A stretch of DNA of 45,692 bases from Lentisalinibacter sp035655155 (GTDB lineage Bacteria > Pseudomonadota > Gammaproteobacteria > Steroidobacterales > Woeseiaceae). The DNA is taken from positions 1 through 45,692 of the forward strand of contig DASRVH010000073.1 of the NCBI GenBank assembly GCA_035655155.1, given 5' to 3'. Positions 7,869 to 15,666 of the stretch are shown piece by piece. The notes under the pieces are model-generated. The model did not search any database, had not been told where the DNA came from, and saw nothing but the letters and a program-made list of their open reading frames with translations. The position numbers and the translations under genes were made by a program. The stretch's first letter is position 1. Each line of letters starts with the position of its first letter.

Positions 7869-7894
7869 CAAAAAGCCCCGAGCGGGGCTTTTTG
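7869..7894 (-). terminator. Intrinsic terminator 1 after metY (bidirectional)
   Basis: CAAAAAGCCCC (7869-7879) pairs perfectly with 7884-7894 around the loop GAGC. Five A on one side and five T on the other make it active in principle in both directions. It lies 14 bases after the initiator tRNA. Confidence 0.85.
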
Positions 7895-7907
7895 TCACCA
7901 AAAACCT

Positions 7908-7984
7908 TGGTAGCGGGGGCAGGATTCGAACCTGCGACCTTCGGGTTATGAGCCCGACGAGCTGCCAGACTGCTCCACCCCGCA
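7908..7984 (-). tRNA. metY: Initiator tRNA-fMet (CAU)
   Basis: A 77-base cloverleaf with encoded CCA. Initiator features seen: three consecutive G-C pairs at the base of the anticodon stem (TCGGG CTCATAA CCCGA), the A11-U24 pair in the D stem (GAGC with GCTC), and anticodon CAT. The acceptor stem is GCGGGG/CCCCGC for positions 2-7 and 66-71. Position 1 is U and position 72 is U, so the characteristic unpaired 1-72 position is kept but as U-U where Escherichia coli has C-A. The gene heads the rimP-nusA-infB operon, as metY does in E. coli. Confidence 0.97.
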
Positions 7985-7998
7985 TCCGCAGAACACGA

Positions 7999-8028
7999 AT
8001 AGTACTAGAGAAGACACGGTGGTTTCAA
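7999..8028 (-). promoter_or_regulatory. Candidate sigma-70 promoter for metY-rimP-nusA operon
   Basis: On the minus strand TTGAAA (8023-8028) and TACTAT (7999-8004) are separated by 18 bases. Transcription would start near 7992, about eight bases before the tRNA 5' end. It sits 40 bases after the nuoN stop. Confidence 0.6.
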
Positions 8029-8067
8029 CCGTCCCGGCAAGAACGGTCACCGAGCCGGCCGGTTCCC

Positions 8068-9528
8068 TCAGGCCATGACGCTCGCGCACAGGGCCAGCAG
8101 CGTGCCCGGCACCAGGCCGAGGCCGAGAATCGCCAGCCCGTTCACGCTCAGCACCACCTGCATCTCGCGCGGCGCCGTCAGCGGCGCGCTGTCGTCGGGC
8201 GCGTCGAAATAGACGAACTTCAGCACCCGCAGGTAGTAGAAGGCGCCGATCACCGAAAAGACCACCATCAGCAGGGCCAGCCAGGTGTAGACGACGCCCT
8301 CCGGCGCCAGGCGACCGGCATCCAGGACGGCGGAGATCACGTTCAGCTTGGCCCAGAAGCCCACCCAGGGCGGGATGCCGGCCAGGCCGAACATGAAGCA
8401 GGCCATCATCGCCGCGAACCAGGGACTGCGGCTGTTCAGCCCCTTGAAGTCGCTGATCTCCTCCGCCTCGAAACCCTGCCGCGAGAGCAGGATGACCATG
8501 CCGAATGCGCCTGCGGCCATCAGAACGTAGGTGATGGTGTAATACATGGCGGCCTGGTAGCCCGTCTGGGTGCCGGTGAAGATGCCGAGCAGGATGAAGC
8601 CGACGTGGCCGATGGTCGAGTACGCCAGCATGCGCTTGATATTGGACTGGGCGATGGCCACGACGTTGCCCAGGCCGAGAGAGAGCACGGCCAGGATCAT
8701 GAGCATGCCCTGCCAGGCGCCGTGCAGCTCCGGCAGCCCGTCCACCAGTATGCGCATGGCGAGTGCGAATGCCGCCACCTTCGGCGCCGAGGCGATCAGC
8801 AGGGTCACTGGCGTGCGCGCGCCCTGGTAGACGTCGGGCAGCCACATGTGGAACGGCACGGCACCGAACTTGAACGCGATGCCGACCACCAGGAACGCCA
8901 GGCCGAACCACAGCGCGACGTCGTCAGGACCCGCGCTGCGGATGGCCAGCGACAGCGGGCCGAACTCGAGCACGCCCGTCACGCCGTAGATATACGAGAT
9001 GCCGAACAGCAGCATGCCCGAGGCGATGGCGCCGAGGACGAAATACTTCATGGCCGACTCGGCGGCCACGGCCGAGTCCCGGTCGAAGGCCACCAGCGCG
9101 TACAGGGCCAGGGAGAGCATCTCGAGGCCGAGATACATCGTCAGCAGGCTGTTGGCCGAGATCATCACGAGGACGCCCAGCAGCGCGAACAGCCCCAGGG
9201 TGTAGAACTCGCCCCGGCTCAGTCCGTTCACCGTCAGATACTGACGGGAATAGATGAATACCAGCGCCATGAGGCCCACCGAGACGATCTTCAGGATCTG
9301 CCCCATCGGGTCGGCCACGTAACTGCCCGAGAACGTCAGCGTGCGCAGGTCGGGCGCGGAGCCGAGGATGGCCGCGAGCGTCGCCGCCAGCGCGCCCATC
9401 GCCAGCCACCAGGTCACGATGCGGCGTTCGTCGCTCACGAACAGGTCGGCGATCAGCACCACGCAGATCAGCCCGAGCAGTACGATCTCGGGGAGCGCGG
9501 GGCTGAAATCGGGGACGATGAAATCCAT
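8068..9528 (-). CDS. nuoN: NADH-quinone oxidoreductase subunit N
   Basis: NuoN is one of the three antiporter-like proton-pumping membrane subunits of complex I. The 486-residue product is nearly all hydrophobic helices and carries the conserved core typical of the family: KYFVLGAIASGMLLFGISY, then VGIAFKFGAVPFHMWLPDVY with the conserved lysine and the broken-helix region, and KRMLAYSTIGHVGFILLGI. The ATG at 9528 (MDFIVPDFSPALPEIVLLG) is the only sensible start. It is the last gene of the nuoA-N operon, 41 bases after nuoM. No clear U-tract terminator follows it; the metY promoter begins 40 bases downstream. Confidence 0.97.
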   Translation of the reverse strand: MDFIVPDFSPALPEIVLLGLICVVLIADLFVSDERRIVTWWLAMGALAATLAAILGSAPDLRTLTFSGSYVADPMGQILKIVSVGLMALVFIYSRQYLTVNGLSRGEFYTLGLFALLGVLVMISANSLLTMYLGLEMLSLALYALVAFDRDSAVAAESAMKYFVLGAIASGMLLFGISYIYGVTGVLEFGPLSLAIRSAGPDDVALWFGLAFLVVGIAFKFGAVPFHMWLPDVYQGARTPVTLLIASAPKVAAFALAMRILVDGLPELHGAWQGMLMILAVLSLGLGNVVAIAQSNIKRMLAYSTIGHVGFILLGIFTGTQTGYQAAMYYTITYVLMAAGAFGMVILLSRQGFEAEEISDFKGLNSRSPWFAAMMACFMFGLAGIPPWVGFWAKLNVISAVLDAGRLAPEGVVYTWLALLMVVFSVIGAFYYLRVLKFVYFDAPDDSAPLTAPREMQVVLSVNGLAILGLGLVPGTLLALCASVMA

Positions 9529-9569
9529 CTGTCAAACCTTGGGTTGAGTGTTCCGGTTTACCGCGCCGT

Positions 9570-11099
9570 TCACAGTTTGGACCGGCTCATCTGATCGACC
9601 AGCTGGTCCACGCTCGCCGACATGAGATCCACCAGCGGCGCCGGCCAGACGCCCAGCAGGAGGACGGCGACGGCAAGGACGCCCAGCACCAGGAACTCCC
9701 GGCCGTTGATGTCGGACAGGCCCGCGACCCCCTCGTTGGCCACGTCGCCGAACACCACCCGCTTCACCATCCACAGGGTATAGGCCGCGCCCAGAACGAG
9801 GGTGGTGCCGGCCAGCAGCGCGTACCAGAAGGAGGCCCGAAAGCTCGACAGGATCACCATGAACTCGCCCACGAAGCCGGAGGTGCCCGGCAGCCCGGCG
9901 TTTGCCATGGCGAACAGGACCATGAACGCGGCGAATACCGGCATGGTGTTCACCACCCCGCCGTAGTCGGCGATGCGCCGCGTGTGCAGGCGGTCGTACA
10001 TCACGCCCACGCAGAGGAACAGGGCGCCGGAGACGAGGCCGTGGGAGACCATCTGCACCATGCCGCCGGTGAGCCCGAGCGCAGCCCCGCTGACCGAACC
10101 GGTGGACTGCTCGATGTCCCAGAGCACGAAGAAACCCAGCGTGACGAAGCCCATGTGGGCGATGGAGGAATAGGCGATCAGCTTCTTCAGGTCCTGCTGC
10201 ACCAGGGCGACGAAGCCGATATAGACCACCGCAATCAGCGACAGCGCGATCATCAGCCAGTCGAGCGCCTGGCTGGCGTCCGGCAGGATCGGCAGAGACA
10301 GGCGGACGAAGCCATAGCCGCCCATCTTCAGCATGATCGCCGCCAGAATCACCGAGCCGCCGGTGGGCGCCTCCACGTGGGCGTCCGGCAGCCAGGTATG
10401 CACCGGCCACATCGGCACCTTCACGGCGAACGCCAGCAGGAAGGCGAGGAAGATCAGGATCTGCGCCTCCATGCCGATGGGCATGGCGTGGAAATCCAGG
10501 ATGCCGTAGCTGCCCGACTGCACGTAGAGCCAGATCAGCGAGACCAGCATGAACACCGAGCCGAGGAAGGTGTAGAGGAAGAACTTGAGGGTGGCGTAGA
10601 TCCGCCGCTCGCCGCCCCACACGCCGATGATCAGGAACATCGGCACCAGCATCGCCTCCCAGAAGACGTAGAACAGCATCGCATCCAGCGCGCAGAACAC
10701 GCCGACCATCAGCCCTTCCAGTATCAGGAAGGCGGCGAAATACTGCGCCGGGCGCTTCGTGATGCCGCGCCAGCCGGCGATGATCACCAGCGGCGTGATG
10801 AACGTGGTCAGCAGGATCAGCGGCACCGACAGCCCGTCGACGCCCAGGTGGTAGAAGACGTTGAAGGTCTCGATCCAGGACACCCGCTCGACGAACTGCA
10901 TGGCGGCGCTGGCCCGGTCGAAGCCGGCGAACAGCGGGATGCTGGCGGCGAGCGTCGCGAGCGAGGCGGCCAGCGCCGTCAGGCGCATGGCCGAGGCGCG
11001 GGCCGAAGCCGCGTCGTCGCCGTCGCCGATGACCAGCGCGAGCACGCCGCCGGCGATCGGCAACCAGATGAGCAGGCTCAGAAGATAATCGAAATCCAT
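9570..11099 (-). CDS. nuoM: NADH-quinone oxidoreductase subunit M
   Basis: NuoM is the central antiporter-like proton-pumping subunit of complex I. The 509-residue product has about 14 membrane helices. Family motifs seen: FYVFWEAMLVPMFLIIGVWG with the conserved glutamate on helix 5, KVPMWPVHTWLPDAHVEAPT, GGSVILAAIMLKMGGYG, and KKLIAYSSIAHMGFVTLG. The length fits the family (about 500). Start ATG at 11099. The gene lies 26 bases after nuoL and 41 before nuoN. Confidence 0.98.
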   Translation of the reverse strand: MDFDYLLSLLIWLPIAGGVLALVIGDGDDAASARASAMRLTALAASLATLAASIPLFAGFDRASAAMQFVERVSWIETFNVFYHLGVDGLSVPLILLTTFITPLVIIAGWRGITKRPAQYFAAFLILEGLMVGVFCALDAMLFYVFWEAMLVPMFLIIGVWGGERRIYATLKFFLYTFLGSVFMLVSLIWLYVQSGSYGILDFHAMPIGMEAQILIFLAFLLAFAVKVPMWPVHTWLPDAHVEAPTGGSVILAAIMLKMGGYGFVRLSLPILPDASQALDWLMIALSLIAVVYIGFVALVQQDLKKLIAYSSIAHMGFVTLGFFVLWDIEQSTGSVSGAALGLTGGMVQMVSHGLVSGALFLCVGVMYDRLHTRRIADYGGVVNTMPVFAAFMVLFAMANAGLPGTSGFVGEFMVILSSFRASFWYALLAGTTLVLGAAYTLWMVKRVVFGDVANEGVAGLSDINGREFLVLGVLAVAVLLLGVWPAPLVDLMSASVDQLVDQMSRSKL

Positions 11100-11125
11100 G
11101 GACAGACCCGTTCAGAGGCCGGCGC

Positions 11126-13093
11126 TCAGCCGGCCCACAACAGCCAGCCGAGCAGCGCGGTGAGACCGATCACCATTGCAAACGCATAGTGGTAGAGATA
11201 ACCGGACTGCACCCGCCGCGCCGCCGCGGCGATGCGCCCTATGGTCCTGGCCGTGCCGTTGACCATCACGCCGTCGATGACCGCCTGGTCGCCCGCCTTC
11301 CACAGCACGGTGCCGATGCCGCGGCCGCCCGCCGCGAACACCCGCTGGTAGAGTTCGTCGGCGTAGTACTTGTTGACCAGCAGGCGATAGAGCACCGACA
11401 GGCGATCGCTGGCCTGGGCCGCGAGTTCCGGCCGGCGCAGCCAGACGTACCAGGCGACGACGAGGCCCGCCAGCGCCAGATACACCGCCGGCCCGCCGAA
11501 CGCGTGCAGGATGAAGCCGGCAGGCCCGTGGAACTCCTCGCCCACGGCGGCCAGCGCGCCGTGCTGCGGGGCCACCCGGATGGCGTCGCCGAAGAAATCC
11601 CCGAACAGCAGCGGGCCGATGGTGAACCAGCCGACCAGCAGCGAAGGGATCGCCAGCAGGACCAGCGGGACGGTGACCACCGCCGGGGTCTCGTGCAGGT
11701 GGGACCGGGTGGCCGCATCCATGCGCTCCTCGCCGTGAAATACGAGGAAGAACATGCGGAACGAGTACAGGGCGGTGACGAAGACGCCGAGCAGCACGCT
11801 CCAGTAGGCGATGGCATGGGCCATGCCGCCCTGCTCCACCCACGCGGCGTGCACCGTCTCTATCAGGGCGTCCTTCGAGAAAAATCCCGCCGTGCCCGGG
11901 AAGCCGATCAGCGCCAGCGAGCCGATCAGCGCCGTCCAGTAGGTCACGGGCATGTATTTCCTCAGCCCGCCCATGCGGCGCATGTCCTGCTCGTGATGCA
12001 TGGCGATGATCACCGAGCCGGCCGCCAGGAACAGCAGCGCCTTGAAGAAGGCGTGGGTCATCAGGTGGAAGATGCCCGCCGCATAGGCCGATGCGCCGAG
12101 CGCCACGGTCATGTAGCCCAGCTGGGACAGGGTCGAGTAGGCGACCACCCGCTTGATGTCGTTCTGCACGATGCCGAGCAGGCCCATGAAGAATGCCGTC
12201 ACCGCGCCGATGATCAGCACGAACGCGAGCGCGGTGGCCGAGAATTCGTACAGCGGCGACATCCGCGCCACCATGAAGATGCCCGCCGTGACCATGGTGG
12301 CCGCGTGGATCAGCGCGGAGATCGGCGTGGGGCCCTCCATGGAATCGGGCAGCCAGACGTGCAGCGGCGCCTGGGCCGACTTGCCCATGGCACCGATGAA
12401 CAACAGGATGCAGATCACGGTCATGGCGTTCCAGGCACTGCCGGCGAAAATCTCTATCTCCTGACCGGCGATACGCTCGGCCTGGGCGAAAGTCTCGGCG
12501 TAGTCGAGCGTGCCGGCGAACATCACCACCGCGGCGATGCCGAGGATGAAGCCGAAATCGCCCACCCGGTTCACCAGGAAGGCCTTCAGATTGGCCACGA
12601 TGGCCGTCGGCTTCTTGTACCAGAAGCCGATCAGCAGATAGGACACCAGCCCCACGGCCTCCCAGCCGAAGAACAGCTGCAGGAAGTTGTTCGACATCAC
12701 CAGCATCAGCATGGCGAAGGTGAACAGCGAGATGTAGCTGAAGAAGCGCTGGTAGCCCGGATCGTCGTGCATGTAGCCGATGGTGTAGATGTGCACCATC
12801 AGCGAGACGAAGGTCACCACCACCATCATCAGCGCGCTCAGCCGGTCGATGAGAAAACCCACCTCCATGCGCAGGCCGTCGGTGACGGCCCAGGTGTAGA
12901 CGGTGTAGTTCCGCACCTCGCCGCCGTCGAACAGCAGATCCTTCAGCACCAGCAGCGAGAGCACGGCGGAGAGGCCCACGGCGAGGATGGTGATCCAGTG
13001 CGCCCCGGCGCGGCCGATGCGCCGGCCGAACACGCCCGCAACGAAGGCCGCCACGAGGGGTGCGAGGACGATGGTGAGATGCATCGCTTGCAT
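11126..13093 (-). CDS. nuoL: NADH-quinone oxidoreductase subunit L
   Basis: NuoL is the distal antiporter-like proton-pumping subunit, carrying the long lateral helix that spans the membrane arm. The 655-residue product has the motifs FFGWEAVGLVSYLLIGFWY, GKSAQAPLHVWLPDSMEGPT, then PISALIHAATMVTAGIF and KRVVAYSTLSQLGYM. The extra C-terminal region (about 500-655) with a final hydrophobic anchor agrees with the lateral helix. Start ATG at 13093 (MQAMHLTIVLAP) is chosen because GGGG lies 7 bases upstream; an in-frame ATG three codons later has no Shine-Dalgarno. It follows nuoK by three bases. Confidence 0.98.
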   Translation of the reverse strand: MQAMHLTIVLAPLVAAFVAGVFGRRIGRAGAHWITILAVGLSAVLSLLVLKDLLFDGGEVRNYTVYTWAVTDGLRMEVGFLIDRLSALMMVVVTFVSLMVHIYTIGYMHDDPGYQRFFSYISLFTFAMLMLVMSNNFLQLFFGWEAVGLVSYLLIGFWYKKPTAIVANLKAFLVNRVGDFGFILGIAAVVMFAGTLDYAETFAQAERIAGQEIEIFAGSAWNAMTVICILLFIGAMGKSAQAPLHVWLPDSMEGPTPISALIHAATMVTAGIFMVARMSPLYEFSATALAFVLIIGAVTAFFMGLLGIVQNDIKRVVAYSTLSQLGYMTVALGASAYAAGIFHLMTHAFFKALLFLAAGSVIIAMHHEQDMRRMGGLRKYMPVTYWTALIGSLALIGFPGTAGFFSKDALIETVHAAWVEQGGMAHAIAYWSVLLGVFVTALYSFRMFFLVFHGEERMDAATRSHLHETPAVVTVPLVLLAIPSLLVGWFTIGPLLFGDFFGDAIRVAPQHGALAAVGEEFHGPAGFILHAFGGPAVYLALAGLVVAWYVWLRRPELAAQASDRLSVLYRLLVNKYYADELYQRVFAAGGRGIGTVLWKAGDQAVIDGVMVNGTARTIGRIAAAARRVQSGYLYHYAFAMVIGLTALLGWLLWAG

Positions 13094-13096
13094 GCG

Positions 13097-13408
13097 CTAG
13101 CCCCTCATCGCGTCCATGTTCTCGACGTCGATGCTGCGCCGGCTGCGGAACAGCACCACCAGGATGGCCAGCCCGATGGCCGCCTCTGCCGCCGCCACGG
13201 TCAGGATGAAGAATACGAAGACCTGGCCGAGCTCGTTGCCCACGTAGCGGGAAAAGGCCACGAAATTGAAGTTCACCGCCAGCAGCATCAGCTCGATGCA
13301 CATCAGCAGCAGGATGACGTTCTTGCGGTTGATGAAGATACCGGCGACCGCCAGCGAGAAGAGGATCGCCGAGAGTGTGAGGTAGTGCTGCAGTCCGATG
13401 CCGCTCAC
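13097..13408 (-). CDS. nuoK: NADH-quinone oxidoreductase subunit K
   Basis: NuoK is the small three-helix membrane subunit of complex I (homologue of ND4L and MrpC). The 103-residue product reads VSGIGLQHYLTLSAILFSLA at the N-terminus and carries both conserved membrane glutamates, in MCIELMLLAVN (about residue 39) and VAAAEAAIGLAI (about residue 75). The start is GTG at 13408, overlapping the nuoJ stop in a GTGA quartet with GGAGGA six bases upstream. Longer in-frame extensions upstream run antiparallel to nothing but overlap nuoJ in another frame and are not family-like. Confidence 0.97.
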   Translation of the reverse strand: MSGIGLQHYLTLSAILFSLAVAGIFINRKNVILLLMCIELMLLAVNFNFVAFSRYVGNELGQVFVFFILTVAAAEAAIGLAILVVLFRSRRSIDVENMDAMRG

Positions 13409-14007
13409 TGGCGTTCCTCCGAGTCCATGCTGACCAGGCGCACCCGGTCTTCGCGGCGCGCGCTCACCTGCCGGGAGATGTTCTGCACCTTCAGGCCCGG
13501 ACGCCGGCGCATGGTCAGCGTGATCGCCGCGACGATGGCGAGCAGCAGTATCACGGCGGCCAGCTCGAAGGCGTAGACGTGCTCGGTGTAGAGCACCGAG
13601 CCGAGCGCCTTGGTGTTGCTGTAGCCCTCCGGCAGGGGCGGCGCGTCCGCCATCGTCGTCAGCCCGCGACTCTTCGCCCAGATGACCTGCACCAGTTCGA
13701 CCACCATGATCAGGGCGACCACCAGGCCCAGCGGCGCGTAGCGGGTGAGCCCCTCGCGCACCGCCTCCACGTTGACGTCGAGCATCATCACGACGAACAG
13801 GAACAGCACCATGACCGCGCCGACGTAGACCAGCACCAGCACGATGGCCAGGAATTCCGCTTCCGCCAGCAGCCACAGCACCGCGCTGTTGAAGAACGCG
13901 AGCACGAGGAACATCACGGAATACACCGGGTTCCGCGAAAAGATCACACCGAGTGCCGCACCGATCAGCACGGCGCTGAAGACGTAGAAAAGCAGCGTCT
14001 CAAACAA
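13405..14007 (-). CDS. nuoJ: NADH-quinone oxidoreductase subunit J
   Basis: NuoJ is a five-helix membrane subunit (ND6 homologue) at the junction of the membrane and peripheral arms. The 200-residue product begins FETLLFYVFSAVLIGAALGV and has NPVYSVMFLVLAFFNSA and the YVGAVMVLFLFVVMMLD motif containing the pi-bulge region of helix 3. The start appears to be TTG at 14007, with GGGGA upstream; no ATG or GTG precedes the conserved first helix. The stop overlaps the nuoK start. A hairpin lies in the 66-base gap from nuoI. Confidence 0.96.
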   Translation of the reverse strand: MFETLLFYVFSAVLIGAALGVIFSRNPVYSVMFLVLAFFNSAVLWLLAEAEFLAIVLVLVYVGAVMVLFLFVVMMLDVNVEAVREGLTRYAPLGLVVALIMVVELVQVIWAKSRGLTTMADAPPLPEGYSNTKALGSVLYTEHVYAFELAAVILLLAIVAAITLTMRRRPGLKVQNISRQVSARREDRVRLVSMDSEERQ

Positions 14008-14022
14008 AATCCGGTCCCCAAT

Positions 14023-14042
14023 GGCTCCCGCTCCCGGGAGCC
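14023..14042 (-). other. Small hairpin between nuoI and nuoJ
   Basis: GGCTCCC (14023-14029) pairs with GGGAGCC (14036-14042), and the sequence also contains the palindrome GCTCCCGGGAGC. It lies just upstream of the nuoJ Shine-Dalgarno in the transcript and has no U-tract, so it may adjust translation or stability rather than terminate. Confidence 0.4.
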
Positions 14043-14073
14043 CCTCGTCTGTGGTCGATGGCGGCGCCCTGCC

Positions 14074-14556
14074 CTAGCGGTAGGGCGCGTCCGCGGCCTT
14101 GTCGGCGGCGATCATCGGCTCGTACTTCTCGCCGACGGCCAGCAGTTTCTCCTTGGTCATGATGTTCTCGCCCCGGTTCTCCATGTGGTACTCGTGGATC
14201 CGGGTCTCGACGATCGCGTCCACCGGGCATGCCTCCTCGCAGAAACCGCAGTAGATGCACTTGAACAGATCGATGTCGTAACGGGTCGTGCGGCGCGTGC
14301 CGTCCGGCCCGACGTCGGATTCGATGGTGATGGCCAGCGCCGGGCAGACGGCCTCGCAAAGCTTGCAGGCGATGCAGCGCTCCTCCCCGTTCGGGTAGCG
14401 GCGCAGCGCGTGCAGACCGCGGAAGCGCGGCGACTGCGGCGTCTTCTCCTCCGGATACTGCACCGTGACCTTGGTGCGGAACAGGTTCCGCCCGGTCAGC
14501 ATCAGGCCGCGCCAGAGCTCGAGCAGCAGAAACGTCTTGAGGATATTCCTGACCAT
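14074..14556 (-). CDS. nuoI: NADH-quinone oxidoreductase subunit I
   Basis: NuoI carries iron-sulfur clusters N6a and N6b, which pass electrons to N2 in NuoB. Using ATG at 14556 the product has 160 residues and two ferredoxin motifs: C61-C64-C67-C71 (CIACKLCEAVCP) and C100-C103-C106-C110 (CIYCGFCEEACP), so all eight ligands are present. The N-terminus is an amphipathic membrane-associated helix. A GTG two codons earlier (14562) is possible, but GGAGA would then touch the start codon; it sits at proper distance for the ATG. The gene begins 12 bases after nuoH. Confidence 0.97.
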   Translation of the reverse strand: MVRNILKTFLLLELWRGLMLTGRNLFRTKVTVQYPEEKTPQSPRFRGLHALRRYPNGEERCIACKLCEAVCPALAITIESDVGPDGTRRTTRYDIDLFKCIYCGFCEEACPVDAIVETRIHEYHMENRGENIMTKEKLLAVGEKYEPMIAADKAADAPYR

Positions 14557-14568
14557 CCGCACTCTCCG

Positions 14569-15666
14569 CTACGCGCCGGCCGCCAGTCGCGCCCAGGGAC
14601 CCACCTGCAGCCACGCGAGCACGGCCTCGACCGCGATCCAGACGATCGTCACCGGGATGAACACCTTCCAGCCGAGCCGCATGATCTGGTCGTAGCGATA
14701 GCGCGGGAACGTGGCTCGCAGCCAGAGGAAACAGAACAGGAAGAACGCGGTCTTCAGCGCGAACCAGAAGAAGCCCGACTGCACGATGAGGGCGTTCTCG
14801 CTGATGCCGGCGAACCCGATCAGCCCCTCGAACGGCGACAGCCAGCCGCCCCAGAACAGCACCGCCGCCAGCGCCGAGATCAGCACCATGTTGGCGTACT
14901 CGGCCAGGAAGAACACCGCGAAGGCGATGCCGGAGTACTCCACGTGGAAGCCGGCGACGATCTCCGATTCTCCCTCGGCCACGTCGAACGGCGCCCGGTT
15001 GGTTTCGGCGACGCCGGAGATGAAATAGACCACGAACAGCGGCAGCAGCCACAGCCAGAACCAGTTTGTGATGCCGCCCTGCTGGGCGCGGATGATCTCG
15101 CCGAGGTTCAGGCTGCCGGCCGCCATCAGCACGCCCACCAGCGCGAAGCCCATGGCGATCTCGTAGGCGACGATCTGCGCGGCGGACCGCATGGCGCCGA
15201 GGAAGGCGTACTTGGAGTTGGTGGCCCAGCCGGCGAGAATGACGCCGTAGACGCCCACCGAGGTGAGCGCGAGCACGTACAGCAGGCCCGCGTCGATGTC
15301 CGCCAGGACGAAGTCCTCGCTGAGCGGGATCACGGCCCAGGTGGCCAGCGCCGGCGTGATGGACAGCAGCGGCGCGATCACGAACAGGAAGCGGCTGGAA
15401 TTCGTGGGTACCACGACCTCCTTCATCAGCAGCTTCAGCACGTCGGCGAACGGCTGCAGGAGGCCCCGGAAGCCCACCCGGTTCGGGCCGATGCGGTTCT
15501 GGATGGAGCCGATCACCTTGCGCTCGGCCAGCGTCAGGAAGGCCACGGTCAGGATCACGCACACCATCACGGCCACGATCTGCGTGGTGACGACCGTGAC
15601 CATCTGCACCGTCTCCGGCAGCCGGCCCAGCAGCCCGAAACTGATGAGGTTCAGGAACTCGTTCAC
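14569..15666 (-). CDS. nuoH: NADH-quinone oxidoreductase subunit H
   Basis: NuoH (ND1 homologue) forms much of the quinone chamber between the two arms of complex I. The 365-residue product has both family signatures: ERKVIGSIQNRIGPNRVGFR near residue 69, and AETNRAPFDVAEGESEIVAG with the acidic loop at about 225-244, followed by helices to the C-terminus. The start is GTG at 15666 (VNEFLNLISF), overlapping the nuoG stop in GTGA with GGAGG seven bases upstream. Confidence 0.98.
   Translation of the reverse strand: MNEFLNLISFGLLGRLPETVQMVTVVTTQIVAVMVCVILTVAFLTLAERKVIGSIQNRIGPNRVGFRGLLQPFADVLKLLMKEVVVPTNSSRFLFVIAPLLSITPALATWAVIPLSEDFVLADIDAGLLYVLALTSVGVYGVILAGWATNSKYAFLGAMRSAAQIVAYEIAMGFALVGVLMAAGSLNLGEIIRAQQGGITNWFWLWLLPLFVVYFISGVAETNRAPFDVAEGESEIVAGFHVEYSGIAFAVFFLAEYANMVLISALAAVLFWGGWLSPFEGLIGFAGISENALIVQSGFFWFALKTAFFLFCFLWLRATFPRYRYDQIMRLGWKVFIPVTIVWIAVEAVLAWLQVGPWARLAAGA

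Noticed and set aside
11189..13576. Long open frames opposite nuoL, nuoM, nuoG and carB (for example 9984-11189, 15750-18299, 30533-33202)
   Set aside because: They are His/Gln/Arg- or Leu-rich antisense shadows of well recognised genes and lack ribosome-binding sites and family motifs.
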